Assembly (NCBI GenBank): GCA_963720695.1
Contig: CAVRGG010000004.1
Span: 868,001-932,000, forward strand
DNA length: 64,000 nt
Direction of reading: 5' to 3'
DNA from: UBA668 sp963720695
GTDB taxonomy: Bacteria; Actinomycetota; Acidimicrobiia; Acidimicrobiales; Ilumatobacteraceae
Positions 26,548-36,044 of the stretch are shown here, in pieces. A program made the translations under genes and the position numbers. Under the pieces are notes generated by a model. The model was given only the letters and a program-made list of their open reading frames with translations, made no database searches and was not told where the DNA came from. Within the stretch, counting starts at the first letter, position 1; every line of letters begins with the position of its first letter.

Positions 26548-27368
26548 TTCCCGCAGCATTCGACTACGTCCGGGCCGGTTCGGCAGCCGAGGCCATCAGC
26601 CTCATCGGTCAGCATGGCGACGAGGCCAAGTTCCTCGCCGGCGGCCACAGCCTGCTGCCGCTGATGAAGCTCCGGCTGGCCGCACCCAGCGTGCTCGTCG
26701 ACATCGGACGGGTGAGCGATCTCAGCTACATCCGCGACGGTGGCGACCACATCGCCATCGGTGCGCTCACCCGCCACATGGACGTCGAGACCAGCGCGCT
26801 GCTCGCCGAGCACGTCCCGCTCCTCGCCCACGCCGCGGGTCACGTCGGTGATCCGCAGGTGCGCCACCGCGGCACGATCGGCGGCTCCATCGCCCACGCC
26901 GACCCGGCCAGCGACCTGCCCGCCACGACGCTCGCACTCGGTGCCACCTACGTCGCCCAAGGCCCCAACGGCACTCGCGAGATCGCCGCTGCCGACTTCT
27001 ACCAGGGCTTCTTGGAGTCGGCGCTCGCGGCCGACGAGATGCTCACCGAGATCCGGGTCCCCAAGATGCAGGGCGCCGGCTGGAGCTTCCAGAAGTTCAA
27101 CCGGCGTGCCCAGGACTGGGCGATCGTCGGTGTCGCCGCATGGCGTCGCAACGGGTCGTCCGGCGTCGCACTGGTCAACATGGGCAGCACCCCGATCCTC
27201 GCCACGAGCGTGTCCGGTGCCCTCTCGCAGGGAGCATCCGTCGCCGACGCGGCACAACTCGCCGCCGAGGAGGCCGAGCCGCAGAACGACCTCAACGCCA
27301 GCCCCGAGTACCGGGTGCACCTCGCGAAGGTGCTCGTGCGGCGTGCGCTGGAGGAAGCGAGCAAGTAA
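26544..27368 (+). CDS. coxM: Molybdenum hydroxylase FAD subunit (CoxM-like)
   Basis: 274 residues of the FAD-binding domain found in CO and xanthine dehydrogenases. FAD-contact strings are visible: FLAGGHSLLPLMKLRLA and RGTIGGSIAHADPASDLP. GTG 26544 overlaps the coxL stop (GTGA), which sets the start. With S and L it forms the heterotrimer unit, in order S-L-M. Confidence 0.93.
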   Translation: MIPAAFDYVRAGSAAEAISLIGQHGDEAKFLAGGHSLLPLMKLRLAAPSVLVDIGRVSDLSYIRDGGDHIAIGALTRHMDVETSALLAEHVPLLAHAAGHVGDPQVRHRGTIGGSIAHADPASDLPATTLALGATYVAQGPNGTREIAAADFYQGFLESALAADEMLTEIRVPKMQGAGWSFQKFNRRAQDWAIVGVAAWRRNGSSGVALVNMGSTPILATSVSGALSQGASVADAAQLAAEEAEPQNDLNASPEYRVHLAKVLVRRALEEASK

Positions 27369-27413
27369 TCCCTGACATGAACGCAGGGTGAAGGATCGGT
27401 AGCGTTGGCGTCC

Positions 27414-28472
27414 ATGTCGACGGCTACGGAAGCACCCACGTTCGTGCCGCCGTCGACGCGCATCGGGCTGCACGAGATCGTGCCGTTCGAGTGGTTCCGC
27501 CCGGTCCGACTGGGCCTGATGATCACGTACCTCGTCGGCTACCTCTGGTGGCTGAAGAACCGCGGCCTCACCGTCGACCGGGTGTCCGTGGCGATCGCCG
27601 TGGGCATCTTTCTCGTGTGCGCGTTCGTGGGGAAGTCATGGCGCACGTGGGGCGTGCTCCTCATCGACTGCGTCGCGTACTGCGCGATGTGGGTGGCCTA
27701 CGAGAAGACGCGTGGCGCGGCCGACGACGGCGTGTCCATCCTCGGTCTGTTCCGCGTGAAGTTCCCGCTGCAGGTCGAGTCGGTCCGCAACATCGATCGC
27801 TGGATGTTCTTCGGACACGATCCCAACGACGTGTTGCAGCGCCACTTCTGGGGTCGCACGATTCGGTGGTACGACGAGGTCGCGTCGGCGACCTACATGA
27901 CCCACTTCGTGTTCCCGATGATCGTGATGGCCGTCCTGTGGGCGGTGAGCCATCGCCAGTGGGCGCGGTTCATGAAGCGCTTCGCGACGCTGCTCACCAT
28001 CGCCTGCCTGATGTTCGTCGCGCTGCCCACCGCCCCGCCGTGGATGGTGTCGAGCCGCAAGTACCACTACCAGCTCTTCCCGGAGCTGCACCGCAACGCG
28101 GGGCGCGGCTTCTACCAGCTCGGGTTCGAGAGCTTCCGAGACGGCTACAAGCTCGCGTTGAGCAACGGCAACGGGGTCGCCGCGATGCCGTCGTTGCACG
28201 CATCGTTCGCGCTCATCGTGCCGGCGTTCTTCCTCCCGTGGATCAAGCCCCGCTGGCTCAAGGCGCTCGTCCTGCTCTTCCCGGTCATGATGCTCACCTC
28301 ACTCGTGTACCTCGGCGAGCACTGGGTGATCGACGGGCTCGTGGGGTGGACGATCACCGGCTTGACGTTCTGGTTCTGGAACCGCATGGAGCGGCGCGGT
28401 CGACACACTCGCGCCGAGCGTGCCCGCGAGGCGCTCGGCCTTCGCGCCGAACCGGAGCTGGAGCCCGCGTGA
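27414..28472 (+). CDS. PAP2-superfamily membrane phosphatase/transferase (IPC-synthase-like)
   Basis: 352 residues with about six helices. The PAP2 catalytic motifs are recognisable: PTAPPWM, AAMPSLHASFAL and YLGEHWVIDGLVGW, which contains the HxxxD pair. The long N-terminal region and motif spacing resemble aureobasidin-resistance/inositolphosphotransferase-like PAP2 proteins rather than short undecaprenyl pyrophosphatases. It probably acts on a lipid phosphate at the membrane. ATG 27414 is preferred over TTG 27405; TAGCGT (27400-27405) lies eight bases before it. The next gene overlaps its stop. Confidence 0.83.
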   Translation: MSTATEAPTFVPPSTRIGLHEIVPFEWFRPVRLGLMITYLVGYLWWLKNRGLTVDRVSVAIAVGIFLVCAFVGKSWRTWGVLLIDCVAYCAMWVAYEKTRGAADDGVSILGLFRVKFPLQVESVRNIDRWMFFGHDPNDVLQRHFWGRTIRWYDEVASATYMTHFVFPMIVMAVLWAVSHRQWARFMKRFATLLTIACLMFVALPTAPPWMVSSRKYHYQLFPELHRNAGRGFYQLGFESFRDGYKLALSNGNGVAAMPSLHASFALIVPAFFLPWIKPRWLKALVLLFPVMMLTSLVYLGEHWVIDGLVGWTITGLTFWFWNRMERRGRHTRAERAREALGLRAEPELEPA

Positions 28473-28996
28473 GCCTCGACCCCCCGAAGGTGATGCTCGA
28501 CGCGTCGTTCCTCGCCGCCATCGCCGATGCCTCGCATCCCCGCCACCGGGAGTGCGCTGCCGCATACGGCGACATGGTCGACCGCTACGAGCGCGACGAG
28601 TTGCTGCTCGTCGCCGTCAGCGATCATCTCCGCGAGATCGACCTGGGGGCCGAGCCGACGTCGCTGCAGCGGATCGGCTGGTTCGTGCACCGCCCCCACC
28701 TCGGCCCACTCGCTCCGGTGGACCCGTTGTACGTCGGCTACCAACACCGCCGCGCGGCGCGAGACACCAAGGTCGACGATCCCGAGCTGGCCATCACCCT
28801 GGTGATGTGCGAACGCCACAAGGTGCGCCGTGTCGCCACCCTGTCGGACTCCCTGGAGCAGTACGGCCTGCAGGTCGTCGACCTCACCGCGCCGCCGCCC
28901 ACCATGGCGTCCGACGACGGGCACGACGACATGCCCGCCGACGACATGCTCGCCGGCGAGCTGGCCGGCGACGACGGCGTCGACGCGGCTGGCTAA
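28469..28996 (+). CDS. PIN-like domain protein
   Basis: 175 residues. The start VMLDASFLAAIAD, the mid-protein acidic DPELAITLVMCERH and the C-terminal RVATLSDSLEQYGLQVVDL fit the beta-strand/acidic-residue pattern of PIN nucleases. There is no adjacent antitoxin. The last ~30 residues are acidic and probably disordered. GTG 28469 overlaps the preceding stop. Nuclease activity is inferred from the fold pattern only. Confidence 0.62.
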   Translation: MSLDPPKVMLDASFLAAIADASHPRHRECAAAYGDMVDRYERDELLLVAVSDHLREIDLGAEPTSLQRIGWFVHRPHLGPLAPVDPLYVGYQHRRAARDTKVDDPELAITLVMCERHKVRRVATLSDSLEQYGLQVVDLTAPPPTMASDDGHDDMPADDMLAGELAGDDGVDAAG

Positions 28997-29022
28997 CCTG
29001 TCCGACGATTGGTGGTGAGAAC

Positions 29023-30459
29023 ATGTCGTTCGAACAACGCGACGACGATGCGATCCAGGAGTTCCATCTCGATGCCATTGCCGACGCCGATCCGTACCCG
29101 TATTGGTACGAGGATGCCGACGAGCCCGACAGCAACCCCACGCTGGTCCGCACCGAGAGCTGCGACCTGTGCGTCATCGGCGGTGGGTACAACGGACTCT
29201 GGACGGCGATCATCGCCAAGGAACGCGATCCCAGCCGCGACGTCGTGCTCATCGACGCCCACGAGGTCGGGTCGCAGGCGAGTGGCCGCAACGGCGGGTT
29301 CATGGAGAGCAGCCTCACCCACGGAGTCGCCAACGGCCAGGAGCGCTTCCCCAACGAGCTGCCGCTCCTGGAGGAGCTCGGCCTCAAGAACCTGAACGAC
29401 ATCGAGTCGGCGATCCAGCGCTACCACATCGACTGCGACTACGAACGCACCGGGGTCATCGACGTCGCCACGTCGTTCCACGCACCGAGCTACGTCGACG
29501 AACTGCGCGAGGACTTCACCCAGCTGCGGGCGCTGGGTCAGAAGGTCGAGTGGCTCGACGCGGCCGGCATGCGCGCCCAGGTCAACTCGCCGACGTATCT
29601 GGGCGGCCTGTGGCGCAAGGACCGCGCCGCGATCATCGACCCGGCCCGGCTGGCGTGGGGCCTCAAGGCAGCGGCGATGTCGTTGGGCGTGCGCATCTAC
29701 GAAGACACCAAGGCGACGGCGGTGGAGAAGGACGGCGTCGGGGTGCTCGTCACCACGCCGCTCGGCCGCATCCGCGCCGGCAAGGTCGCCCTGGCCACCA
29801 ACGCGGCCAAACCACTGCTCAAGCGCATCGGTCACTACATCGCACCGGTCTACGACTACTGCATGGTCACCGAGCCGCTGTCGAACGCACAGCTCGCCGA
29901 GGTCGGCTGGAAGCTGCGCCAGGGCCTGAGCGACATCAGCAACCAGTTCCACTACTACCGACTCACCGAGGACAACCGGATCCTGTGGGGTGGCTACGAC
30001 GTCATCTACTACTGGCGGGGCAAGATGAATCCCGAGTTCGAGACCCGCCCCGAGACCTGGGCCAAGCTGAGCAAGCACTTCTTCGACACGTTCCCGCAGC
30101 TCGAAGGGCTGAAGTTCACCCACGCGTGGGGCGGCGTGATCGACACGTGCAGTCGGTTCTGCGTGTTCTGGGGGCGCGGCATGCAGGGTCGAGTGGCGTA
30201 CTCGGTGGGCTACACGGGGCTCGGCGTGGCGGCCACGCGATTCGGCGCCGAGGTCATGCTCGACATCCTCGACGGGAAGCGGTCGAAGGCCACCGAGACC
30301 GAGTTCGTGAAGACCAAACCGATCCCGTTCCCGCCCGAGCCGTTCCGCTTCATCGGCATCCAGGCGACGCGGTACTCCCTCGACCGGGAGGACAAGTCGG
30401 GCAAGCGCAACCTGTGGCTGCGCAGCCTCGACCGCTTCGGTCTCGGCTTCGACTCCTGA
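29023..30459 (+). CDS. FAD-dependent amine/amino-acid oxidoreductase (DAO family)
   Basis: 478 residues. The dinucleotide fold is at about residue 47 (DLCVIGGGYNGLWTAI), followed by the DAO-family SGRNGGF string and a C-terminal HAWGGVIDTCSRF region. It resembles gamma-glutamylputrescine oxidase and related PuuB-like enzymes, so an amine or N-methyl amino acid substrate is likely. ATG 29023 is preceded by GGTGGTGAGAAC, a usable ribosome site. It is convergent with the GH13 gene, whose literal (unrepaired) frame would run about 250 bases into it. Confidence 0.83.
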   Translation: MSFEQRDDDAIQEFHLDAIADADPYPYWYEDADEPDSNPTLVRTESCDLCVIGGGYNGLWTAIIAKERDPSRDVVLIDAHEVGSQASGRNGGFMESSLTHGVANGQERFPNELPLLEELGLKNLNDIESAIQRYHIDCDYERTGVIDVATSFHAPSYVDELREDFTQLRALGQKVEWLDAAGMRAQVNSPTYLGGLWRKDRAAIIDPARLAWGLKAAAMSLGVRIYEDTKATAVEKDGVGVLVTTPLGRIRAGKVALATNAAKPLLKRIGHYIAPVYDYCMVTEPLSNAQLAEVGWKLRQGLSDISNQFHYYRLTEDNRILWGGYDVIYYWRGKMNPEFETRPETWAKLSKHFFDTFPQLEGLKFTHAWGGVIDTCSRFCVFWGRGMQGRVAYSVGYTGLGVAATRFGAEVMLDILDGKRSKATETEFVKTKPIPFPPEPFRFIGIQATRYSLDREDKSGKRNLWLRSLDRFGLGFDS

Positions 30460-30472
30460 AGCCTTCGGCCCC

Positions 30473-32126
30473 TCAACCGGCGGAGGGTCGCTGCAGCACC
30501 ACGATCGAGCGGGGTGCCACCGCGTAACCGCATCGCACCCAGCGTCTCCGGCACCGCAGTGGCCAGCGCCGGCGTCCAGGCTCCCGGCTGCTGCACGTCG
30601 AAGGTGAGCGGCTCCCACCACGCGTTCACCATCACGTAGAGGTCGCCCACACACCACGCCAACGAGTGCGAGTCCCAGCCCTCGTCGATGCGAGGTCCGA
30701 TGCCGTGGAACGTGAAGCCCACCATCGGCTGGCGGCGGCGCAGCGCCAGCAGACTCGTCACGAACTCGGTGAGCTCGCGCCAATCGTCGGCGCGCGACCA
30801 GTCGACCCAGGTGACGGGACCGTCGACGTCGTACGGATTGTCGTCGCCTCCCTGGGTCCGGGCGAACTCGTCGCCCATCACCCACATGGGCGTGCCGGCC
30901 GCGAGCAGCAACAGCGTGAAGTAGTTCTTCATCTGCTGCATCCGCAGCTCCGGACCGCAGTCCCACGAATGATGTCGGTCATCGGTGACCGTGGTGAGGT
31001 CGTGCATGGTCAAGCCGTCGTGCGCGGTGATGAAGTTGAGCGACCGGACCGCCCCGTCGGGACCGAACAGGTCGGGGCTGCCCTGCACCCGCTGGCGGAC
31101 GGCGCGCACCATCCCTGGCTCACCGCGCAGCAGCCCGCGGACCTGGTCCCGGAAGCGGTCGTTCCACTGGAGCCAGACCGGCCAGGGCCATCCGTGGCCG
31201 AGCTGGTAGCCGCCCATGTCCCACGGCTCGGCGATGAGCGCGACGCCTCGCGAGTGCGCCCACTCCGTGATCAGCGTCACCAGACCGCCACGATCCCGGG
31301 TGAGCAGCGACGCCAGGTCGAAGCGGAAGCCGTCCACTCCGAGATCCGCATACCTGTCGAGGGCCTCGATCACCAGCTCCCGGACCCAGGGGTGACCGGG
31401 GTCGATGTCGTTCCCGCAGCCGCTGTCGTTCGCCGGACGGTCGTGCTGCATGCGATAGACGGACGGATCCATGCCTCGGAATCCGGCTGCCGTCGTCGAC
31501 GGCTCGTCCTCGCCCGTGTGGTTGAACACGACGTCGATCCAGACGTGCATGCCGCGCCCGTGCGCTGCGCCGATCAGCTCGGCCAGCTCCTCCGCCGCCC
31601 TGGACGAGTCCTCTGCGTAGTTCCGATGGACCGCGCCCCACACCAGCGGCATGTACCCCCAGTAGTTGGAACGGTCGTCGAAGGGATGCACCGGCATCAG
31701 CTCGACGACGTTGGCTCCGACCGACGCCACGTGATCGAGGTGGTCGATGCAGCCCCGATACGTGCCGCCGAATCCCTTCACGTGGAGTTCGTAGACCACC
31801 GGCGACTCAGCCAGCGGAGCGCCCTGGGGGTGGACCGCCCATGCGGCGCGGTGCACGCTGCGCGGGCCGTCGTCGGTCATGACGAGGTCGTGACAACCGG
31901 GGTCGAGGAGCGGCTCCCCGTCGTCGACGGTGATCCAGTACGGCGTCCCCGCGTCGGCCTCGAACGCCGCCGTCCACCAGCCGGGTTCCGCCGGGTGGGC
32001 GGTGACGACGACGACCCCGTCCGCGGATGACACGGCGACGGCGACTCGATCGGCGGTGGGTGCGTGGAGGCGAACGGTACGCGCAGAACGCGCAGGTCGG
32101 GGGCACATCGAGCACCAGCATGGCAT
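30473..32126 (-). CDS. GH13 isoamylase/glycogen-debranching-like enzyme, frameshifted at the C-terminus
   Basis: About 550 residues. An N-terminal CBM48-like beta domain is followed by a GH13 barrel with VYELHVKGF, DVVFNHTGE, catalytic Asp in GFRFDLASLL, catalytic Glu in LIAEPWDMGG and FITAHDG. It is predicted to cleave alpha-1,6 branches of glycogen. Literally, the frame runs on to 30210 with an Arg-rich tail. Removing one base from the CCC run at 30538-30540 restores a normal ending (GYAVAPRSIVVLQRPSAG) and a stop at 30473-30475, which I use here. No GH13 partner genes are nearby. The extreme N-terminus is uncertain. Confidence 0.83.
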
Positions 32127-32147
32127 CCCCCTCTAACCTTCTCCGCA

Positions 32148-33071
32148 ATGGTCACGATGCCCGCAACCCCAGCCGACGTGTCGGAAGCGCTCTCCGCCTA
32201 CGGTTACATCCCCGACGACGGGCTCTCCACCTCGGTGTTCCTCGCGATGGTCCTCCAGCGGCCGCTGCTGCTCGAGGGCGAGGCCGGCGTGGGCAAGACC
32301 GAGGTCGCCAAGGTGCTCAGCCGCTGGACCACCGGCGAGCTGATCCGCCTCCAGTGCTACGAGGGCATCGACGTGTCGCAGGCGGTGTACGACTGGGACT
32401 ACAGCCGCCAGCTCCTGCACCTCCGGGCCGCCGAGGCCACGGGCGAGTCGCTCGGGCTCACCACCTCCGCACTCGAGCAGCAGCTGTACCACGAGCGGTT
32501 CCTGCTCAAGCGGGCGTTGCTGCAGGCGATCGACAACCGCAACGAGACCCCACCCGTCCTGTTGATCGACGAGGTCGACCGGGCCGACGACGAGTTCGAG
32601 GCCTATCTGCTCGAGGTGCTCTCGGAGTACCAGGTCACGGTGCCGGAGCTGGGCCGTTTCGCCGCCGTGCGCCCCCCGATCGTGATCCTCACCTCCAACC
32701 GCACCCGCGACGTCCACGACGCGCTGAAGCGGCGCTGCCTGTATCACTGGGTCGAGCATCCCGACTTCGAGCGTGAGGTGCGAATCGTGCGGATGCGGGT
32801 GCCCCAAGCGCTCGACCGCCTCGCTCGACAGGTGGCCGGCGCCGTCGAGACCCTCCGCGGGCTCAACCTCTACAAGCCGCCCGGCGTGGCCGAGACGATC
32901 GACTGGGCGCAGGCGCTCTCCGCACTCGGCGTCACCGAGCTCGACGAAGCCACCGTGGCGGCCACCCTCGGCACGGTCCTCAAGTACCGCGAGGACCAGG
33001 AGCGCACCCGCCAGCACGGCATCGCCGACCTGGTGAAGCAGGCCTTCGAGCGGGGCTTCCAGCAGTCTTGA
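32148..33071 (+). CDS. MoxR-family AAA+ ATPase (CoxD-like)
   Basis: 307 residues with Walker A GEAGVGKTE, Walker B VLLIDEVDRAD, sensor LTSNRTRD and an Arg-finger region (ALKRRCLYHWVEHPD). CoxD and the neighbouring VWA protein CoxE are known to help insert the Cu/S or equivalent Mo-centre ligand in CO dehydrogenases and are widespread in form II clusters. ATG 32148 is preceded by TAACCT (32134-32139). The TTG of the next gene overlaps its stop. It heads the maturation block, about 5 kb from the coxSLM operon. Confidence 0.9.
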   Translation: MVTMPATPADVSEALSAYGYIPDDGLSTSVFLAMVLQRPLLLEGEAGVGKTEVAKVLSRWTTGELIRLQCYEGIDVSQAVYDWDYSRQLLHLRAAEATGESLGLTTSALEQQLYHERFLLKRALLQAIDNRNETPPVLLIDEVDRADDEFEAYLLEVLSEYQVTVPELGRFAAVRPPIVILTSNRTRDVHDALKRRCLYHWVEHPDFEREVRIVRMRVPQALDRLARQVAGAVETLRGLNLYKPPGVAETIDWAQALSALGVTELDEATVAATLGTVLKYREDQERTRQHGIADLVKQAFERGFQQS

Positions 33072-34537
33072 GCGCGGCCCTCGCTCCCCACACGCCGGCC
33101 GAGCGTATGGCGGTCGCGTTCGCACGGGTGCTGCGCGGTGCGGGTCTGCGGGTGCCGCTGGGGAGCGTCCTCACGTTCGTCGACGCGTTGGGGCGGCTGC
33201 GTCTCGACGAGCGCGACCAGGTCTACTGGGCGGGGCGGTCGACGCTGGTCCGGCACCCCGAGGACATCGTCATCTACGACCGCTCCTTCGACGTCTTCTG
33301 GCTCGCCGCGTCACGCGGCCAGGAGGAGGACCCCGAGGAACCGCTGCACGTGACGCTCGCCATCGACGACGACAGCGACGACGACAACAGCAACGAGAGC
33401 TCGACCGAGGGCGACGACCAGCCGGAGATCACCCTGCGTTTCTCGGCGATGGAGGTCCTGCGCCACAAGGACTTCGCCGACTACTCCGACGAGGAACTGC
33501 TCACCGCGCAGATGTTGATGAGCCAGCTCCGTTTCATCGGGCCACCACGGAGGTCGTTCCGTCAGCACCGTTCCCGGCGCGGCCGCCGCCCGGACCTCCA
33601 GGCCACCTTGCGGGCCGCACTCCGCACCGGCGGCGAGCCGATCACCCGCCACTGGCGCGAGCCCGGCGAGCGGCTGCGCCGCCTCGTCCTCCTCGTCGAC
33701 GTCAGCGGATCGATGGAGCCGTACGCCCGGGCGATGTTGCGCTTCGTCCATGCGGCCGTGTCGGGGCGCCAGCGGGTCGAGGCATTCGCCATCGGGACCC
33801 GTCTCACGCGGGTGACCAGGGAGTTGAACAGCCGCGACCCCGACAAGGCGCTGTCCCAGGCCAGCACCCGCGTCCACGACTGGAGCGGTGGCACCCGCCT
33901 CGGCGAGTGCCTCCGGGTGTTCAACGACCAGTGGGGCGTGCGCGGCATGGCTCGCGGCGCGATCGTGGTCGTGCTCTCCGACGGCTGGGACCGGGGCGAC
34001 CCGGCGGTGCTCGGAGAGGAGATGGAACGGCTGCAACGCGTCGCCTACCACGTGATCTGGGTCAACCCGCTGAAGGTCACCCCCGGCTATGCCCCGCTCG
34101 CCCGTGGCATGGCGGCCGCGTTGCCGTATGTTGATCACTTCGTGGAGGGACACAGCATGGCGTCCATGCAGGAGCTGGCTGCGGTCATCGCCACCGAGGC
34201 ACCACGCAGGGGGCGCGGCATGAAGGAACTGCTCGACGACATCGACCGCTGGACATCCGCCGGCACCCGAGTCGCCATCGCCCGCGTCGTCGACATCGAA
34301 GGCTCGGGCCCACGCGAGCCCGGTGCGGCGATGGCCGTCAACGAGCTCGGCGAGGTCGCCGGCAGCGTCAGCGGTGGTTGTGTGGAGGGTGCCGTGGTGT
34401 CCGAGGCGCTGGCGATTCTCGCCGGGGACGCCCCGTCGCGCATCGTCACGTTCGGGTACAGCGACGACGACGCCTTCGCGGTGGGGCTCACGTGCGGGGG
34501 CACCATCCGGCTGTTCATCGAGCCCCTCGACTGGTGA
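33068..34537 (+). CDS. CoxE-like VWA protein read in frame with an XdhC N-terminal domain
   Basis: As written, 489 residues. Residues 1-~380 are a CoxE-type protein with an acidic linker (DDDSDDDNSNESSTEGDDQ) and a VWA domain with MIDAS motif LLVDVSGSMEPYA. Residues ~385-489 match the XdhC/CoxI N-terminal domain (GSGPREPGAAMAVNE, GSVSGGCVEGAVV, VGLTCGGTI). The usual arrangement is two genes. An extra G in the GGGGG run at 34209-34213 would explain the fusion: without it CoxE ends RRGAA at a TGA overlapping ATG 34220, which begins a normal XdhC protein (MKELLDDIDRW). The TTG 33068 start overlaps the moxR stop; ATG 33107 is an alternative. Confidence 0.8.
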   Translation: MSAALAPHTPAERMAVAFARVLRGAGLRVPLGSVLTFVDALGRLRLDERDQVYWAGRSTLVRHPEDIVIYDRSFDVFWLAASRGQEEDPEEPLHVTLAIDDDSDDDNSNESSTEGDDQPEITLRFSAMEVLRHKDFADYSDEELLTAQMLMSQLRFIGPPRRSFRQHRSRRGRRPDLQATLRAALRTGGEPITRHWREPGERLRRLVLLVDVSGSMEPYARAMLRFVHAAVSGRQRVEAFAIGTRLTRVTRELNSRDPDKALSQASTRVHDWSGGTRLGECLRVFNDQWGVRGMARGAIVVVLSDGWDRGDPAVLGEEMERLQRVAYHVIWVNPLKVTPGYAPLARGMAAALPYVDHFVEGHSMASMQELAAVIATEAPRRGRGMKELLDDIDRWTSAGTRVAIARVVDIEGSGPREPGAAMAVNELGEVAGSVSGGCVEGAVVSEALAILAGDAPSRIVTFGYSDDDAFAVGLTCGGTIRLFIEPLDW

Positions 34538-35343
34538 CGATGAGCATCTACACCACACTGCGCGAGCTGCTGCGCACCCAGCAACCCGTCGCGTTGGTGA
34601 CGGTCGTGGAAGGTCCCGGCGTGGGGAGCAAGCTCCTCGTCACTCCCACCACCGACCCCATGGGGTCGCTCGGACACCCCGAGCTCGACCGCATCGCCGC
34701 CCGCGATGCCTTGGGCGAGCTCGAGGCCGGGCGCAGCGGCGTGCGCCACTACGGACCCGAGGGACAGACGACGCCGGAGGATCTGGTCGGCACACCGATG
34801 GTGAGCGCCTTCATCGAGAGCTGGGCCCCGCCGCCGCAGATGTGGATCTTCGGCGCGGTCGACTTCACGGCGGCACTCGCCAAGGTCGCCAAGGTCCTCG
34901 GCTACCAGGTGACGGTCTGCGATGCGCGCGAGATCTTCGCCACGCGGCGCCGCTTCCCGATGGCCGACGAGGTCGTGGTGTCGTGGCCGTCGCCGCTGTT
35001 CGAAGCCAAGGGCCACACCCTCGGCCTCCGCGATGCAGTGTGCATCCTCACCCACGATCCCAAGTTCGACGTTCCCGCCGTCCAGGGCGCGCTCGCCTCG
35101 AATGCCGGTTACATCGGTGTCATGGGGAGTCGGCGCACCCACGAGACCCGGATGCAACGGCTGGCCGAGGTCGGGATCACCGACCCGACGCAGCTGGCCA
35201 GGTTGCACTCGCCGATCGGCCTCGACCTCGGCGCTCGCACTCCGGAGGAGACGGCGATCTCGATCTGTGCAGAGATCATCGCCCGGCGCACCGGGCGCGT
35301 CGCGCCGTCACTGAAGGACAGCGACGGCCCGATCCACTCCTGA
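34534..35343 (+). CDS. XdhC-family maturation factor (CoxF/XdhC Rossmann domain)
   Basis: About 269 residues. A short N-terminal XdhC-like part (LLRTQQPVALVTVVEGPGVGSKLL) is followed by the C-terminal XdhC Rossmann domain (MWIFGAVDFTAALAKVAKVL, GYIGVMGSRRTHETRM, SPIGLDLGARTPEETAISI). XdhC proteins bind and protect molybdenum cofactor and promote its sulfuration before insertion. GTG 34534 overlaps the preceding stop; ATG 34540 is two codons in. Having two XdhC-type modules side by side parallels coxF/coxI pairs. Confidence 0.88.
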   Translation: MTMSIYTTLRELLRTQQPVALVTVVEGPGVGSKLLVTPTTDPMGSLGHPELDRIAARDALGELEAGRSGVRHYGPEGQTTPEDLVGTPMVSAFIESWAPPPQMWIFGAVDFTAALAKVAKVLGYQVTVCDAREIFATRRRFPMADEVVVSWPSPLFEAKGHTLGLRDAVCILTHDPKFDVPAVQGALASNAGYIGVMGSRRTHETRMQRLAEVGITDPTQLARLHSPIGLDLGARTPEETAISICAEIIARRTGRVAPSLKDSDGPIHS

Positions 35344-35363
35344 CCGTGACCGGTCGAGGTGAC

Positions 35364-36029
35364 TCAACCGCCGAGCGGGTTGCCGAACTTGAGCCGCTTG
35401 GTGTGGCGGCTGGACACCATGTCGACCTCGACACTGCTACCCGTGTACGGCGCGTGCACGATGGCGTTGTCGACACCGAGGTACAGCATCACGTGGCCGG
35501 GGTAGTACACGAGGTCGCCGGCCTGCGCCTGGTCGCGAGTGACCGCGGCGACCATGTGGATCTGTGAACCGCTCTGGCGTGGCAGCGCGACACCGGACTG
35601 GCTCCATGCCCAGGTGGTGAGCCCCGAGCAGTCGAACCCGACGCCGGGCTTGCTGGCGTTGTGGTGATAGGGGGTGCCCAACTGGGTGAACGCGGCCACG
35701 AGCGCCACCTGGTGGGAGATGTCGGCACGGTGCCATGCGATGAGCATCCGGGCCTGGGAGATGCCGAGGCGCTGTGCGGCCTCGGCAGCGAGGGAGTCGC
35801 GCAGGTGGCGGAAGGCGACGAGGGCCTTGCCGCTGCCGGTCTCGGCGTAGGTGTCCCAGGCGGTCAGGGCAGCGTCGGCGTAGACGGCCAGCGCATCGCG
35901 GCCGATGGCGTACGCGGGGCTGGCGGCCGTGGCCGCCGGCGCGGCCTGAGCCGTCGCGGCGAGTGAGGTGGCGCCCACCGCGAGTGCGGCGGTGAGAACA
36001 GTTGCGTGGATCGTGCGGCGAAGCGTCAT
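35364..36029 (-). CDS. Secreted NlpC/P60 (C40) cell-wall peptidase
   Basis: 221 residues with a classical signal peptide (TLRRTIHATVLTAALAVGA, cleavage near TAQA-A). A helical spacer and a C-terminal NlpC/P60 domain follow: catalytic Cys134 in GFDCSGL, His179 in GHVMLYLG. It is predicted to cut peptidoglycan stem peptides. ATG 36029 gives the signal peptide, with GAGGAAACG as a ribosome site about ten bases upstream; the frame remains open to 36233, but that part is untranslated leader. It interrupts the molybdenum maturation genes on the opposite strand. Confidence 0.9.
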   Translation of the reverse strand: MTLRRTIHATVLTAALAVGATSLAATAQAAPAATAASPAYAIGRDALAVYADAALTAWDTYAETGSGKALVAFRHLRDSLAAEAAQRLGISQARMLIAWHRADISHQVALVAAFTQLGTPYHHNASKPGVGFDCSGLTTWAWSQSGVALPRQSGSQIHMVAAVTRDQAQAGDLVYYPGHVMLYLGVDNAIVHAPYTGSSVEVDMVSSRHTKRLKFGNPLGG

Positions 36030-36044
36030 GGTTGGTGACGTTTC

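Noticed and set aside
28469..28996. Toxin of a PIN-type toxin-antitoxin pair
   Set aside because: No small antitoxin gene is adjacent; the neighbours are a PAP2 protein and an oxidoreductase.
30210..30472. C-terminal extension of the GH13 enzyme into the FAD oxidoreductase gene
   Set aside because: The extension is Arg/Ser-rich and overlaps a conserved gene; a one-base repair gives a natural end at 30473.
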